Numbered from the stretch's first letter, positions 1 through 9,657 are shown. The stretch is DNA of 64,000 nucleotides from Enterobacter sp. C2 (GCF_019880405.1 NZ_CP082269.1:2480001-2544000), one strand, 5' to 3'. The notes: generated by a model from the letters alone, not told the origin. A program made the numbers and translations.

Positions 1-1
1 A

Positions 2-1534
2 ATGGCTACGATTGACTCCATGAATAAGGACACCTCCCGTCTCAGCGATGGACCCGACTGGACATTCGAACTGCTTGATACCTACCTGGCCGAGATCGAT
101 CGGGTAGCCAAACTCTACCGGCTTGATACCTATCCCCACCAGATCGAAGTCATCACCTCCGAACAGATGATGGACGCCTACTCCAGCGTCGGAATGCCGA
201 TTAACTATACCCACTGGTCGTTTGGTAAGAAGTTTATCGAGACCGAGCGGCTCTATAAGCACGGGCAGCAGGGGTTGGCCTACGAGATTGTGATCAACTC
301 CAACCCCTGTATCGCCTACCTGATGGAGGAGAACACAATTACCATGCAGGCGCTGGTGATGGCCCATGCCTGCTACGGGCACAACTCCTTCTTCAAAAAT
401 AACTACCTGTTCCGCAGCTGGACCGATGCCAGCTCCATTGTTGACTACCTGATTTTTGCCCGTAACTACATCACCGATTGCGAAGAGCGCTATGGCGTGG
501 TCGAGGTTGAGAAGCTGCTCGACTCCTGCCATGCCCTGATGAACTACGGCGTTGATCGCTACAAACGGCCGCAGAAGATCTCCCTTCAGGAGGAGAAAGC
601 GCGGCAGAAGAGCCGGGAAGAGTATCTGCAGAGCCAGGTGAACACCCTGTGGCGTACCCTGCCGAAGCGCGAGGAGGAGAAAACGGTTGCTGAAGTACGA
701 CGCTACCCCTCAGAGCCACAGGAGAACCTGCTCTATTTTATGGAGAAAAATGCCCCGCTGCTTGAGCCGTGGCAGCGCGAGATTTTACGCATCGTGCGTA
801 AGGTGAGCCAGTACTTCTACCCGCAGAAGCAGACCCAGGTTATGAACGAGGGCTGGGCGACCTTCTGGCACTACACCATCCTCAACCATCTCTACGATGA
901 GGGGAAAGTGACGGATCGCTTTATGCTGGAGTTTCTCCATAGCCACACCAACGTGGTGTTCCAGCCACCCTACAACAGCCCGTGGTACAGTGGGATCAAC
1001 CCCTACGCGCTGGGCTTCGCCATGTTCCAGGATATCAAACGGATCTGTCAGTCCCCTACTGAGGAGGACAGGTACTGGTTCCCGGATATTGCTGGATCGG
1101 ACTGGCTGGAGACGCTCCACTTCGCCATGCGCGACTTTAAAGACGAGAGCTTTATCAGCCAGTTCCTGTCACCGAAGGTGATGCGTGACTTCCGCTTCTT
1201 CACGGTGCTGGATGACGATCGCAATAACTATCTGGAGATTGCGGCTATTCATAACGAAGACGGCTACCGTGAGATCCGCGCTAAGCTTTCGGCACAGTAT
1301 AACCTCAGCAACCTTGAGCCGAATATCCAGGTATGGAACGTCGACCTGCGTGGAGACCGCTCGTTAACCCTGCGCTATGTGCCGCACAACCGTGCGCCGC
1401 TGGATAAGGGCCGCCGGGAGGTGCTCAAGCACGTGCACCGCCTGTGGGGATTTGATGTGATGCTGGAGCAGCAGAACGAAGATGGCAGCGTAGAGCTACT
1501 GGACCGCTGCCCGCCGCGTCAGAACAGCCTGTAA
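2..1534 (+). CDS. ycgB: SpoVR family protein YcgB
   Basis: A 510-residue protein of the SpoVR/YcgB family, the same length as E. coli YcgB. The first ATG lies at the second base of the window, so its promoter and ribosome-binding site are outside. Homologues take part in Bacillus spore cortex formation; in enterobacteria the role is poorly defined and YcgB is usually counted among stationary-phase (RpoS) genes. The N-terminal half is rich in aromatic residues, with a His/Glu-rich patch around residues 115-130 (MAHACYGHNSFFKNN) and a second segment MNEGWATFWHYT near 280-292, both hallmarks of the family. A strong terminator follows directly and fadR converges on it. Confidence 0.95.
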   Translation: MATIDSMNKDTSRLSDGPDWTFELLDTYLAEIDRVAKLYRLDTYPHQIEVITSEQMMDAYSSVGMPINYTHWSFGKKFIETERLYKHGQQGLAYEIVINSNPCIAYLMEENTITMQALVMAHACYGHNSFFKNNYLFRSWTDASSIVDYLIFARNYITDCEERYGVVEVEKLLDSCHALMNYGVDRYKRPQKISLQEEKARQKSREEYLQSQVNTLWRTLPKREEEKTVAEVRRYPSEPQENLLYFMEKNAPLLEPWQREILRIVRKVSQYFYPQKQTQVMNEGWATFWHYTILNHLYDEGKVTDRFMLEFLHSHTNVVFQPPYNSPWYSGINPYALGFAMFQDIKRICQSPTEEDRYWFPDIAGSDWLETLHFAMRDFKDESFISQFLSPKVMRDFRFFTVLDDDRNNYLEIAAIHNEDGYREIRAKLSAQYNLSNLEPNIQVWNVDLRGDRSLTLRYVPHNRAPLDKGRREVLKHVHRLWGFDVMLEQQNEDGSVELLDRCPPRQNSL

Positions 1535-1541
1535 TGCCTGT

Positions 1542-1568
1542 CCCTCTCCTGGCGGAGAGGGCTTTTAC
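1542..1568 (+). terminator. Rho-independent terminator after ycgB
   Basis: Perfect 8-bp stem CCCTCTCC/GGAGAGGG (1542-1549 with 1554-1561), tetraloop TGGC, followed by CTTTTACTGTTT. It lies 8 bp past the ycgB stop, between convergent ycgB and fadR. Confidence 0.8.
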
Positions 1569-1583
1569 TGTTTATCTCTGAGC

Positions 1584-2303
1584 TCAACGACTCTGAATGG
1601 CGAGATCGCCCGGCAGGTTTTTCTGCATCCGGTGCCAGATCTCTCCGCTGTCGCGTCCATAGTGGCGCACAATATCATACACCTTGTCATGATCGCCGCG
1701 CTCGCACACCTCGCCCAGGCGGTGGTAGAAGCCCAGCGCCAGGCTGCGCGCCTCGGGGTTAGCAAAGTAGTGCCGCCCGATACGGGTGTAGAGCCCCTTC
1801 ATGCCGTTGAGGATCAGCCCATAGATAGGATTACCCGACGCAAACGCGAGGCCGCGGAAAATGTTGTAGTCCAGTTCGGCGAAGGCATCGGCATGATCTT
1901 CTACCTCACGCGCGCGGGCCAGCACGTCCAGCGCATCTTGTGGATGCTGGCGAAACGCAGTGCGGATGAAAATGGTGGCGATATTGGTACGCACCGACAG
2001 CAGGTTGTCGATCAGCTGGGGAACGCTCTCGTGATCGAGCCGGGCCAGCGTCTCCAGAATATTAAGGCCGGACGTCTCCCAGAAGTTATTTACCTTGGTC
2101 GGCTTACCGTGCTGGATGGTCAGCCAGCCGTCACGTGCCAGACGCTGTAGCACCTCGCGCAGCGTAGTGCGGGTGACGCCAATCAGTTCGGAAAGTTCTC
2201 TTTCAGCTGGCAGGATCGTTCCCGGTGGAAAGCGATTATTCCAGATACTTTCAATGATGTACTCTTCCGCGAAACCCGCCGGGCTCTGCGCCTTAATGAC
2301 CAT
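1584..2303 (-). CDS. fadR: Fatty acid metabolism regulator FadR
   Basis: GntR-family transcription factor that represses fatty acid degradation genes and activates fabA/fabB, released from DNA by long-chain acyl-CoA. The start at 2303 ([10 protein letters not shown]) gives 239 residues, exactly the E. coli length; an in-frame ATG 42 bp further upstream exists but is not used by the family. The N-terminal winged helix (about residues 1-72, with [22 protein letters not shown]) is followed by the all-helical acyl-CoA-binding domain. fadD, a classical FadR target, lies 6 kb away in this window and carries a candidate operator. In E. coli the divergent neighbour is nhaB; here it is dsbB. Confidence 0.97.
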   Translation of the reverse strand: MVIKAQSPAGFAEEYIIESIWNNRFPPGTILPAERELSELIGVTRTTLREVLQRLARDGWLTIQHGKPTKVNNFWETSGLNILETLARLDHESVPQLIDNLLSVRTNIATIFIRTAFRQHPQDALDVLARAREVEDHADAFAELDYNIFRGLAFASGNPIYGLILNGMKGLYTRIGRHYFANPEARSLALGFYHRLGEVCERGDHDKVYDIVRHYGRDSGEIWHRMQKNLPGDLAIQSR

Positions 2304-2590
2304 AGAGAAATTTCCATTACACAGCGAAACAAAGAGACTCATCATACCAGAGCGAGGGGGCAGCAGATAGCATGAAACGGGAAGAAAAAGGGATCGCCGT
2401 TCTGTTTTTACGCTTTTCTTAAACGGCCATTTTCAGCGCATTGTGCTGGAGGTTTACCCTTTGCCACGCTTTTGCACTTCCAGCATAAACAACGCTTATT
2501 TCCCCTACTTTCCCCCGCTTCTGAACCCTTTGTCATCTCAGGGTGAATTCGTTTACACTGCGGTGTCTAGCATCTCCCAGGGAAATGATT

Positions 2591-3121
2591 ATGTTACAAT
2601 TTTTAAACAAGTGCTCTCACGGGCGCGGTGCCTGGTTACTTATGGCACTGACGGCGTTGGCGCTTGAGCTGGTGGCTTTATGGTTCCAGCATGTGATGCT
2701 GCTTAAACCGTGCGTTTTATGTATTTATGAGCGTTGCGCCCTGTTTGGCGTAATGGGCGCCGGGCTGGTGGGCGCAATCGCGCCAAAAACGCCGCTGCGC
2801 TATGTGGCGATTGCTATTTGGCTCTACAGCGCGTGGCGCGGCATTCAGCTGGCGTGGGAGCATACAATGATTCAGCTGCACCCTAACCCGTTTATGACCT
2901 GCGACTTCGCCGCCCGTTTCCCGAGCTGGCTGCCGCTGGATAAGTGGCTGCCGCAGGTGTTTGTTGCCTCCGGCGACTGCGCCGAACGCCAGTGGTCCTT
3001 CCTGACCCTGGAGATGCCGCAGTGGCTGGTAGGGATCTTTATCGCCTACTTCGCCGTGGCCATCCTTGTGCTGATTGCCCAGGCGTTCAAACCGAAAAAA
3101 CGCGATCTCTTTGGTCGTTAA
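2591..3121 (+). CDS. dsbB: Disulfide bond formation protein B
   Basis: Inner-membrane quinone reductase that reoxidises periplasmic DsbA and passes electrons to ubiquinone or menaquinone. Starting at the ATG at 2591 it has 176 residues, as in E. coli. Four transmembrane helices are evident; the first periplasmic loop holds the redox pair Cys41-Val-Leu-Cys44, and the second holds the interchain cysteines in FMTCDF and SGDCAE. The C terminus KKRDLFGR matches E. coli. A possible promoter lies at 2530-2557 (TTGTCA, 16-bp spacer, TTTACA). The stop overlaps that of convergent ycgN by a few bases. Confidence 0.97.
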   Translation: MLQFLNKCSHGRGAWLLMALTALALELVALWFQHVMLLKPCVLCIYERCALFGVMGAGLVGAIAPKTPLRYVAIAIWLYSAWRGIQLAWEHTMIQLHPNPFMTCDFAARFPSWLPLDKWLPQVFVASGDCAERQWSFLTLEMPQWLVGIFIAYFAVAILVLIAQAFKPKKRDLFGR

Positions 3122-3558
3122 GCGCCGGGCTTGTTGAGGATGTGATCCTCCCAGTTACGCACCTCGGACTCCGTTACCGCAATGTGGCGGACCGAGATGC
3201 GCTCGGCGTGCATCGCCGCTTTTGATCCGCTACGCAGCGGATGCCAGAGCGGCAGTGCTTTCCCCTCCGCCAGCAGGCGATAGGCACAGGTCGGCGGCAG
3301 CCACTCAAAGGTCGGCAGATTCTCCCGCGTTAGCTTGATGCAGTCCGGCTCATACTCGAAGCGCCGCGCGTAGTTGCGGCACTGGCAGGTTTTGATATTA
3401 AGCTGACGGCATGCGACGTTAGTGAAGTAGATCTCGTCGGTATCTTCATCCTGAAGCTTGTGCAGGCAGCACTGGCCGCAGCCGTCGCACAGCGACTCCC
3501 ACTCGGCATCGGTCATCTGCTCAAGGGTTTTGCTCTGCCAGAAAGGTGTATCGCTCAT
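3118..3558 (-). CDS. ycgN: YcgN family cysteine cluster protein (UPF0260)
   Basis: A 146-residue protein of the YkgJ/YcgN zinc- or iron-chelating family. The defining motif [12 protein letters not shown] is near residues 24-35, with further cysteines in [15 protein letters not shown] and EPDCIKL. E. coli YcgN is slightly longer at both ends (about 153 residues). The biochemical role is unknown. It is transcribed in the same direction as ycgM and ycgL, with about 100 bp between it and ycgM. Confidence 0.92.
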   Translation of the reverse strand: MSDTPFWQSKTLEQMTDAEWESLCDGCGQCCLHKLQDEDTDEIYFTNVACRQLNIKTCQCRNYARRFEYEPDCIKLTRENLPTFEWLPPTCAYRLLAEGKALPLWHPLRSGSKAAMHAERISVRHIAVTESEVRNWEDHILNKPGA

Positions 3559-3659
3559 AAGGAAGTCCGCCGTGAAATTTCAGCTGCACCTTATAACCAC
3601 TCTGGCACAGGGATGCAAGTTTTGCCGCCCTTTCGACGGCAAAACATTACACAGACGGT

Positions 3660-4319
3660 TTACAGCACGCGGGTGGTAAGGGACTGGCCGTTAAAGCTCA
3701 CTTCCAGCTCGTCGCCGCTGTGCAGCGGGCCGACGCCTTCTGGCGTACCGGTCAGAATGACGTCCCCGGCGCGCAGGGTGAAATAGCGGCTCATGTAGGC
3801 AATCAGCGGCACGATTTTGTGGATCATATCCGCCGTGGTGCCCTGCTGGCGCACCTCGCCGTTGATCTTCAGCCCGATCGGTGTGTTCTGCGGATCGCTT
3901 GCGAACTCCGCTGCCGGAATAAAGCCGGAGAGCGGACAAGAGTTGTCAAAGCCCTTGGCCTTCTCCCATGGCTGCCCGGCCTTCTTCATTTTGCCCTGAA
4001 CATCGCGCAGCGTCAGATCCAGCGCCACGCCGTAGCCAGCAATCGCCTGTTGGACGTGCTCTTCGGAGGCCTGACGCAGCGTAGCGCCGATCAGCACTGC
4101 CAGCTCAACTTCATGGTGCACCGATCCTAGCCCTTGCGGCAAGACCAGCGGCTGGCGGAGATCGCAGAGTGCGGTTTCAGGCTTGATAAACAGTACCGGC
4201 TCGTCCGGCGTGGCGCTGCCCATCTCCTGAATATGTTTCGCATAGTTACTGCCAACGCAAACAACCTTACTGACGGGAAAATCTAACAGTGCACCCTGCC
4301 AGTTATGATGCTGATACAT
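3660..4319 (-). CDS. ycgM: Fumarylacetoacetate hydrolase-family protein YcgM
   Basis: A 219-residue FAH-family hydrolase, the same length as E. coli YcgM. The start at 4319 (MYQHHNWQGALL) is preceded by a strong CAGGGGG Shine-Dalgarno; an open frame extends 60 codons further upstream through ycgL but resembles nothing in the family. The FAH metal-binding pattern HHEVELAVL and the following LDLTLRDVQ are clear, as is the C-terminal GDVILTGTPEGVGPL. The family includes acylpyruvate hydrolases and oxaloacetate decarboxylases/tautomerases; the physiological substrate of YcgM is inferred, not shown. Confidence 0.95.
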   Translation of the reverse strand: MYQHHNWQGALLDFPVSKVVCVGSNYAKHIQEMGSATPDEPVLFIKPETALCDLRQPLVLPQGLGSVHHEVELAVLIGATLRQASEEHVQQAIAGYGVALDLTLRDVQGKMKKAGQPWEKAKGFDNSCPLSGFIPAAEFASDPQNTPIGLKINGEVRQQGTTADMIHKIVPLIAYMSRYFTLRAGDVILTGTPEGVGPLHSGDELEVSFNGQSLTTRVL

Positions 4320-4374
4320 ATTACCCCCTGAGTAACCCTTTGAACGCGTGTGGAATTTGACTATCACCGCCGTC

Positions 4375-4671
4375 TCAGGATTTGTCAATCTTCCCGCTGC
4401 TTTGCAGATGCTGCTTAAGGAGATCTTCCTGCGGCGGCGGCATTTGCAGATAATATCCCTGCTCCTTGAGCGCCGCTTTGACCTTGTCCAGTTCGGCATT
4501 GGCTAAATTTTTGCGCCCGTCGAGGGGCAGCATCATCGTCATGACCGGCTGGCCAAAACTTTTCATTAATGCCTCAGGGACCCGAGAAAAATCATCTTTT
4601 TTCTCGATATACAAATAGGTCTGTTCACGCTTAGCACTTCGGTAGATCACACAAAACATACTTTTACTCAT
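4375..4671 (-). CDS. ycgL: YcgL domain-containing protein
   Basis: A 98-residue cytoplasmic protein of the small YcgL family. Typical stretches are [16 protein letters not shown] and [18 protein letters not shown]. The start is uncertain by four codons: ATG at 4671 or the internal ATG at 4659 (MFCVIY), the latter matching the E. coli annotation; neither has a strong Shine-Dalgarno. It is divergent from minC and upstream of ycgM. The molecular function is not established, although YcgL has been connected with RNase D-related processing, and rnd lies only 2 kb away. Confidence 0.92.
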   Translation of the reverse strand: MSKSMFCVIYRSAKREQTYLYIEKKDDFSRVPEALMKSFGQPVMTMMLPLDGRKNLANAELDKVKAALKEQGYYLQMPPPQEDLLKQHLQSSGKIDKS

Positions 4672-4781
4672 TATTAATGGGAGGTGTCTTGCCTCAATAT
4701 AGCAGGGACTATAACATGCCTGAGAGTCTTCGGAATATCACCCGCTATGCGGGGGATAATAGCTAAATGAGTAAGGTCAGG

Positions 4782-5498
4782 ATGTCAAACACGCCCATCG
4801 AGCTTAAAGGCAGTAGTTTTACCTTATCAGTGGTTCATTTGCATGATGCGAAACCCGAGGTTATTCGTCAGGCCTTAGAAGACAAAATCGCTCAGGCTCC
4901 CGCTTTTTTACAGCATGCTCCCGTTGTTATTAACATTTCCGCGCTGGACGAAGCGGTTAACTGGTCTGCCTTGCATAAAGCCATTGCCAGCACCGGTTTA
5001 CGTGTTATTGGCGTCAGCGGCTGTAAACAGGCCGAGCTGAAGGCTGAGATTGACCGCGCCGGGCTCCCGCTGCTGACGGAAGGCAAAGAAAAACTGCGCC
5101 AGCCGCCTGCTATTGAGGCACCTGTCGTTGAAGCGCCAATTGTTGAAGAGCCCGTTGTCGCGCCGATCACAAAAACACGCTTAATTGATGTTCCGGTCCG
5201 GTCCGGACAGAGAATATATGCCCCGGGCTGCGATCTGATCGTTACCAGCCACGTCAGCGCGGGCGCAGAGCTGATCGCCGATGGCAATATCCATATCTAT
5301 GGCATGATGCGTGGACGGGCGCTGGCGGGGGCCAACGGCGACAGAGAAGCACAAATTTTTTGCACACATCTCACCGCGGAACTGGTCTCCATCGCGGGAG
5401 AATACTGGCTGAGCGATCAAATCCCGGCCGAATATTATGGCAAAGCGGCACGCCTGCTCCTCGCGGATAACGCTTTGACTGTTCAACCATTGAATTAA
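4782..5498 (+). CDS. minC: Septum site-determining protein MinC
   Basis: FtsZ assembly inhibitor that prevents polar division when recruited to the membrane by MinD. I choose the ATG at 4782 ([10 protein letters not shown]) because AAGG stands 5 bp ahead and the E. coli protein starts there; an in-frame ATG at 4767 would add five residues. The product is 238 residues, against 231 in E. coli. The N-terminal FtsZ-binding domain (1-105) and C-terminal beta-helix dimerisation domain (about 132-238, [17 protein letters not shown]) are well conserved. The extra length is in the linker, which holds three tandem E-x-P-V/I-V units (112-129). Confidence 0.97.
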   Translation: MSNTPIELKGSSFTLSVVHLHDAKPEVIRQALEDKIAQAPAFLQHAPVVINISALDEAVNWSALHKAIASTGLRVIGVSGCKQAELKAEIDRAGLPLLTEGKEKLRQPPAIEAPVVEAPIVEEPVVAPITKTRLIDVPVRSGQRIYAPGCDLIVTSHVSAGAELIADGNIHIYGMMRGRALAGANGDREAQIFCTHLTAELVSIAGEYWLSDQIPAEYYGKAARLLLADNALTVQPLN

Positions 5499-5520
5499 GC
5501 CCTTATAACAAGGAACACCT

Positions 5521-6333
5521 ATGGCACGCATTATTGTTGTTACTTCGGGTAAAGGGGGCGTCGGTAAAACGACATCCAGCGCGGCCATCGCGACTGGTTT
5601 GGCCCAGAAGGGAAAGAAGACCGTCGTTATCGACTTCGATATCGGCCTGCGTAACCTCGACCTGATCATGGGTTGTGAACGCCGTGTAGTCTATGATTTC
5701 GTTAACGTTATTCAGGGCGATGCCACTTTAAACCAGGCGCTGATCAGAGATAAGCGCACGGAAAGCCTCTATATTCTTCCTGCCTCACAGACGCGTGACA
5801 AAGACGCGCTGACCCGTGACGGCGTCGAGAAAGTGCTCGACGATCTGAAGAAGATGGATTTCGATTTCATCGTCTGCGACTCCCCTGCCGGGATCGAAAC
5901 CGGCGCGCTGATGGCGCTCTACTTCGCAGATGAAGCCGTTATTACCACTAACCCAGAGGTCTCCTCAGTACGCGACTCGGACCGCATTCTGGGCATTCTC
6001 TCCTCCAAATCGCGGCGTGCCGAGAACGGTCAAGAGCCGATCAAAGAGCATCTGCTGTTGACGCGCTACAACCCGGGCCGCGTCAGCAAAGGCGACATGC
6101 TGAGCATGGAAGATGTGCTGGAGATCCTGCGCATCAAGCTGGTCGGGGTTATTCCGGAAGATCAGTCTGTGCTGCGCGCCTCTAACCAGGGCGAACCTGT
6201 GATCCTGGACGCGACCTCAGATGCCGGTAAAGCGTATGCTGATACCGTGGAACGTCTGTTGGGAGAAGAACGCCCTTTCCGCTTCATCGAAGAAGAGAAG
6301 AAAGGTTTCCTCAAACGCCTGTTCGGAGGATAA
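5521..6333 (+). CDS. minD: Septum site-determining protein MinD
   Basis: Membrane-cycling ATPase of the ParA/MinD family that carries MinC to the membrane and oscillates with MinE. The 270-residue protein has the deviant Walker A motif GKGGVGKT with Lys11 and Lys16, the switch segment VIDFDIGLRNLD (Asp40, Asp42), and the C-terminal amphipathic membrane-targeting helix EEEKKGFLKRLFGG. It lies 22 bp after minC and 3 bp before minE, so the three genes form one operon. Confidence 0.98.
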   Translation: MARIIVVTSGKGGVGKTTSSAAIATGLAQKGKKTVVIDFDIGLRNLDLIMGCERRVVYDFVNVIQGDATLNQALIRDKRTESLYILPASQTRDKDALTRDGVEKVLDDLKKMDFDFIVCDSPAGIETGALMALYFADEAVITTNPEVSSVRDSDRILGILSSKSRRAENGQEPIKEHLLLTRYNPGRVSKGDMLSMEDVLEILRIKLVGVIPEDQSVLRASNQGEPVILDATSDAGKAYADTVERLLGEERPFRFIEEEKKGFLKRLFGG

Positions 6334-6336
6334 ATT

Positions 6337-6603
6337 ATGGCATTACTAGACTTTTTTCTCTCACGAAAGAAGAGTACCGCTAACATAGCGAAAGAGCGCC
6401 TGCAGATCATCGTGGCTGAGCGTCGCCGCAGCGATGCCGAGCCACACTATTTGCCGCAGCTGCGCAAAGATATTCTGGAAGTCATTTGTAAGTATGTGCA
6501 GATCGATCCAGAAATGGTGACGGTACAGCTGGAACAAAAAGACGGCGATATTTCTATTCTTGAGCTGAACGTTACCCTACCGGAAGCTGAAGAGACGAAA
6601 TAA
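6337..6603 (+). CDS. minE: Cell division topological specificity factor MinE
   Basis: 88-residue activator of MinD ATPase that restricts MinCD to the poles. The N-terminal amphipathic membrane-binding segment [12 protein letters not shown], the anti-MinCD region ([16 protein letters not shown]) and the C-terminal topological-specificity domain are all recognisable. It is the third gene of the minCDE operon, with its ATG three bases past the minD stop. Confidence 0.98.
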   Translation: MALLDFFLSRKKSTANIAKERLQIIVAERRRSDAEPHYLPQLRKDILEVICKYVQIDPEMVTVQLEQKDGDISILELNVTLPEAEETK

Positions 6604-6627
6604 GGTTTTACCGTTATCTCCTTCATT

Positions 6628-6661
6628 AAAAAGGCAGCCCATTAAGCGCTGCCTTTTTTAT
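6628..6661. terminator. Bidirectional terminator between minE and rnd
   Basis: Stem AAGGCAGC/GCTGCCTT (6631-6638 with 6648-6655), flanked by an A-run on the left and a T-run on the right, so it can end both the minCDE and the convergent rnd transcripts. Confidence 0.85.
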
Positions 6662-6701
6662 TTATGCGTATTCACTGTGTTTATTTACAGTGACGCCTCT
6701 G

Positions 6702-7829
6702 CTAGCGAGGAAATTCCAGCAGCAGTGCCTGAAGGCTTGATGCCATTAATTCACCGCGCCAGCCGGAGATAAGTTCCGGCAGGGTGGCAAACGATTTAAT
6801 ATTCCAGTGCCAGTTAAGCAGCTGATTTATTTGTCGACGCGAGGCCAGCAGCTCGGCGCTCACCCCTTTTGCCACACTCACCTCCTGCACCAGCGCCTTA
6901 ATCGCCTTGAAGGCCCGGCGATAGCCTGGCATATCAAGTAGGTTCAGCAGCGGCTCCGGGAGCGACGCTTCCGGCAATGCCTGAGCCTGAGCGACCATCG
7001 CCAGCAGCGTTTTACCGTGGAAGCGGATCTCGCTCCCCGAGAGCCCGATGCTGTCCAGCTCGCCGAGGCTGCCCGGCATATAGCGCGCGACCGCCCACAG
7101 GTTCTCTTCCCGCACGACAAAGTTTACCGCCAGATCGCGCTCGCGCGCCTTACGCAGACGCCACGCCGCCAGCAGCTGCAGGCAGGCCAGCTGACGGGTA
7201 CGCAGCTGCCAGGCGTTGCTAATATCGCGCCACGCCTCTTCCGGGGCCAGCACTTCCTGACGGCGCACCTGCATCAAGCGGCACTCGTCCAGCGCAGCGG
7301 GCAGCCAGCCCGCCGCCTCGGTCTCCGCCATTAGCTTGTGGGCGATAGGCAGCAGATACCAGACGTCGGCGGCGGCATAGTCGCACTGGCGCTCGGTCAG
7401 TGGACGCGCCAGCCAGTCGGTGCGGGATTCGCTTTTATCCAGCGCCAGACCGGTGTACTCCTCAACCATGGAGGCGAAGCCCCACGACAGCGGACGGCCG
7501 CTGAAGGCGGCAAGGATCTGGGTATCGATCAGCGGCTGCGGCAGCTCGCCAAACACGTTGAGAAAAACTTCCAGATCTTCACTGCCGGCGTGGAGGAACT
7601 TGGTGACCGCGCGATCCATCATCAGCTCGCGGAACGGCGTCCAGTCGGTGATCTCCAGCGGATCGATCAGCGAAACCTGCTGGCCGTCGTAGACCTGGAT
7701 CAGGCCCAGCTGCGGATAGTAGGTGCGGGTGCGGACAAACTCGGTATCGATGGCTAGCGCCGGAAACGCGCGCGCCGCCTCGCTCATGGTCGCCAGCGCG
7801 TCGTTAGTGGTGATCATCTGGTAGTTCAA
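6702..7829 (-). CDS. rnd: Ribonuclease D (UUG start)
   Basis: DEDDy-family 3'-5' exoribonuclease acting in maturation of tRNA and other small RNAs. Taking the TTG at 7829 as the start gives LNYQMITTNDAL... and exactly 375 residues, the E. coli length; E. coli rnd is known to start with UUG. An ATG-initiated frame would add 21 unrelated residues. Exo motifs: DTEF near residue 28, LHAGSEDLEVF, and the C-terminal tyrosine motif YAAADVWYLL, followed by an HRDC domain. A terminator-like hairpin and six U residues lie in the leader. Confidence 0.96.
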   Translation of the reverse strand: MNYQMITTNDALATMSEAARAFPALAIDTEFVRTRTYYPQLGLIQVYDGQQVSLIDPLEITDWTPFRELMMDRAVTKFLHAGSEDLEVFLNVFGELPQPLIDTQILAAFSGRPLSWGFASMVEEYTGLALDKSESRTDWLARPLTERQCDYAAADVWYLLPIAHKLMAETEAAGWLPAALDECRLMQVRRQEVLAPEEAWRDISNAWQLRTRQLACLQLLAAWRLRKARERDLAVNFVVREENLWAVARYMPGSLGELDSIGLSGSEIRFHGKTLLAMVAQAQALPEASLPEPLLNLLDMPGYRRAFKAIKALVQEVSVAKGVSAELLASRRQINQLLNWHWNIKSFATLPELISGWRGELMASSLQALLLEFPR

Positions 7830-7856
7830 ATCATACTCTCTTTGGTTTGCGCCCAT

Positions 7857-7881
7857 AAAAAACGCCGGGCTAACCGGCGTT
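7857..7881 (-). terminator. fadD terminator hairpin and U-run in the rnd leader
   Basis: Perfect 8-bp stem AACGCCGG/CCGGCGTT (7861-7868 with 7874-7881), 5-nt loop and, on the minus strand, six consecutive T (7857-7862). It lies 19 bp past the fadD stop and 28 bp before the rnd UUG. The leader of E. coli rnd has the same arrangement, where the U-tract is reported to be needed for translation from the UUG. Confidence 0.8.
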
Positions 7882-7899
7882 GGGCGACTCACTCGAAGC

Positions 7900-9585
7900 T
7901 TAGACCTTATTGTCTACTTTGCCGCGCGCTTCGTCACGTAATTCTCGCCGTAAAATTTTGCCGACGTTAGATTTCGGCAGCTCCTCACGAAACTCCACCA
8001 GCTTCGGTACCTTATAGCCGGTAAGCTGACGGCGGCAGAAGGTAATGAGCGCCTCTTCGCTGAGGTCGGGATCCTTCTTCACCACGAAAATTTTTACCTT
8101 TTCACCGCTGCTGGTTGACGGTACGCCGACGGCGGCCACCTCCTGCACGCCAGGGTGCTGCATCACCACGTCTTCAATCTCGTTAGGGTAGACGTTGAAG
8201 CCGGAGACCAGGATCATATCTTTTTTACGATCGACAATGCGCAGGAAGCCTTCGTCGTCCATCACCGCAATATCGCCGGTCATCAGCCAGCCGTCTTTGA
8301 TGATCTCGTCAGTGGCGTCAGGGCGTTGCCAGTAGCCCAGCATCACCTGCGGCCCTTTGACGCACAGCTCGCCCGGTTCGCCGTGCGGCACCTCCCTGCC
8401 CTCGTCGTCAATCAGCTTCACTTCCGTTGAGGGCACCGGCAGGCCGATGCTGCCGCTGTGGTAGTCGATATCGTGCGGATTCACGCTCACCAGCGGAGAG
8501 CACTCCGTCAGGCCGTAGCCCTCCAGCAGATACTGCCCGGTAAGCTTCACCCAGCGCTCAGCGACCGCCTGCTGGACAGGCATCCCGCCGCCTGCGGAGA
8601 GGTGCAGCGTAGAGAAGTCGAGCTCCTGAAACTCTTTGTTGTTCAACAGCGCATTGAACAGGGTATTCACCCCGGTCATGGCGGTAAAAGGATACTTTGA
8701 CAGCTCCTTCACCAGCCCTGGAATATCGCGTGGGTTGGTGATCAGCAGGTTCTGCCCGCCCAGCTCGATAAACAGCAGGCAGTTCATGGTCAGGGCAAAG
8801 ATGTGATACAGCGGCAGAGCGGTCACCACCAGCTCTTTTCCCCGGTGCAGCAGCGGCCCGTAGGTGGCGTTAACCTGTTCGAGATTGGCCAGCATGTTGC
8901 GGTGGGTCAGCATCGCCCCTTTAGCCACGCCGGTGGTGCCGCCAGTGTACTGCAGGAAAGCGAGATCGTCCGGGACCACTTCCGGCTTGACGTACTGCAG
9001 GCGGTAGCCGTTGTGCAGCGCCTGGCGAAACGAAATGGCGTCCGGCAGGTGATATTTCGGTACCAGTCGCTTAACGTACTTGACCACGAAGTTGACCAGC
9101 GTCCCCTTCGCCGCAGAGAGCTGATCCCCCATACGGGTCAAAATCACATGCTGCACCTGGGTCTTATCTACCACTTTTTCAAGGGTGTGGGCAAAGTTAG
9201 AGACAATGACGATAGCCGCCGCGCCGCTGTCGTTGAGCTGATGCTCCAGCTCGCGAGGGGTATAGAGAGGGTTAACGTTCACCACCACCATACCGGCACG
9301 CAAAATACCAAACAGCGCTACCGGATACTGCAGCAGGTTGGGCATCATCAGCGCCACGCGATCGCCCTTCTTTAACCCCAACCCCTGCTGTAGCCAGGCG
9401 GCAAAGGCGCGGCTGCGCTCTTCCAGCTTGCGGAAGGTCATGGTCTCGCCCATGTTGATAAACGCCGGCTGGTCCGCATAGCGGATGGCGGCATTTTCGA
9501 AGAGTTCCACAAGGGATTGATAGCGATCGGGGTTGATGTCCGCTGGCACGTCGGCGGGATAACGGTTAAGCCAAACCTTCTTCAA
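7900..9585 (-). CDS. fadD: Long-chain-fatty-acid-CoA ligase FadD
   Basis: Acyl-CoA synthetase that activates long-chain fatty acids as they enter the inner membrane and commits them to beta-oxidation. With the TTG at 9585 as start (preceded by GAGGTGA) the product is 561 residues and begins like the E. coli protein, [13 protein letters not shown]. An alternative ATG at 9618 ([11 protein letters not shown]) also has GGAG ahead, so eleven more residues are possible. Motifs: P-loop [25 protein letters not shown], and the fatty-acyl signature segment [28 protein letters not shown]. Expected to be repressed by FadR. Confidence 0.96.
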   Translation of the reverse strand: MKKVWLNRYPADVPADINPDRYQSLVELFENAAIRYADQPAFINMGETMTFRKLEERSRAFAAWLQQGLGLKKGDRVALMMPNLLQYPVALFGILRAGMVVVNVNPLYTPRELEHQLNDSGAAAIVIVSNFAHTLEKVVDKTQVQHVILTRMGDQLSAAKGTLVNFVVKYVKRLVPKYHLPDAISFRQALHNGYRLQYVKPEVVPDDLAFLQYTGGTTGVAKGAMLTHRNMLANLEQVNATYGPLLHRGKELVVTALPLYHIFALTMNCLLFIELGGQNLLITNPRDIPGLVKELSKYPFTAMTGVNTLFNALLNNKEFQELDFSTLHLSAGGGMPVQQAVAERWVKLTGQYLLEGYGLTECSPLVSVNPHDIDYHSGSIGLPVPSTEVKLIDDEGREVPHGEPGELCVKGPQVMLGYWQRPDATDEIIKDGWLMTGDIAVMDDEGFLRIVDRKKDMILVSGFNVYPNEIEDVVMQHPGVQEVAAVGVPSTSSGEKVKIFVVKKDPDLSEEALITFCRRQLTGYKVPKLVEFREELPKSNVGKILRRELRDEARGKVDNKV

Positions 9586-9657
9586 TGCGTCACCTCTGAA
9601 ATGAAAATTCGTCGTCATCGCAACTCCGCTTAATAAACATGCCGTTAACATTATATT

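Noticed and set aside
2443..2667. Open frame across the fadR-dsbB gap and the dsbB start
   Set aside because: Examined as a possible nhaB remnant; its translation has no membrane-protein character and no NhaB similarity.
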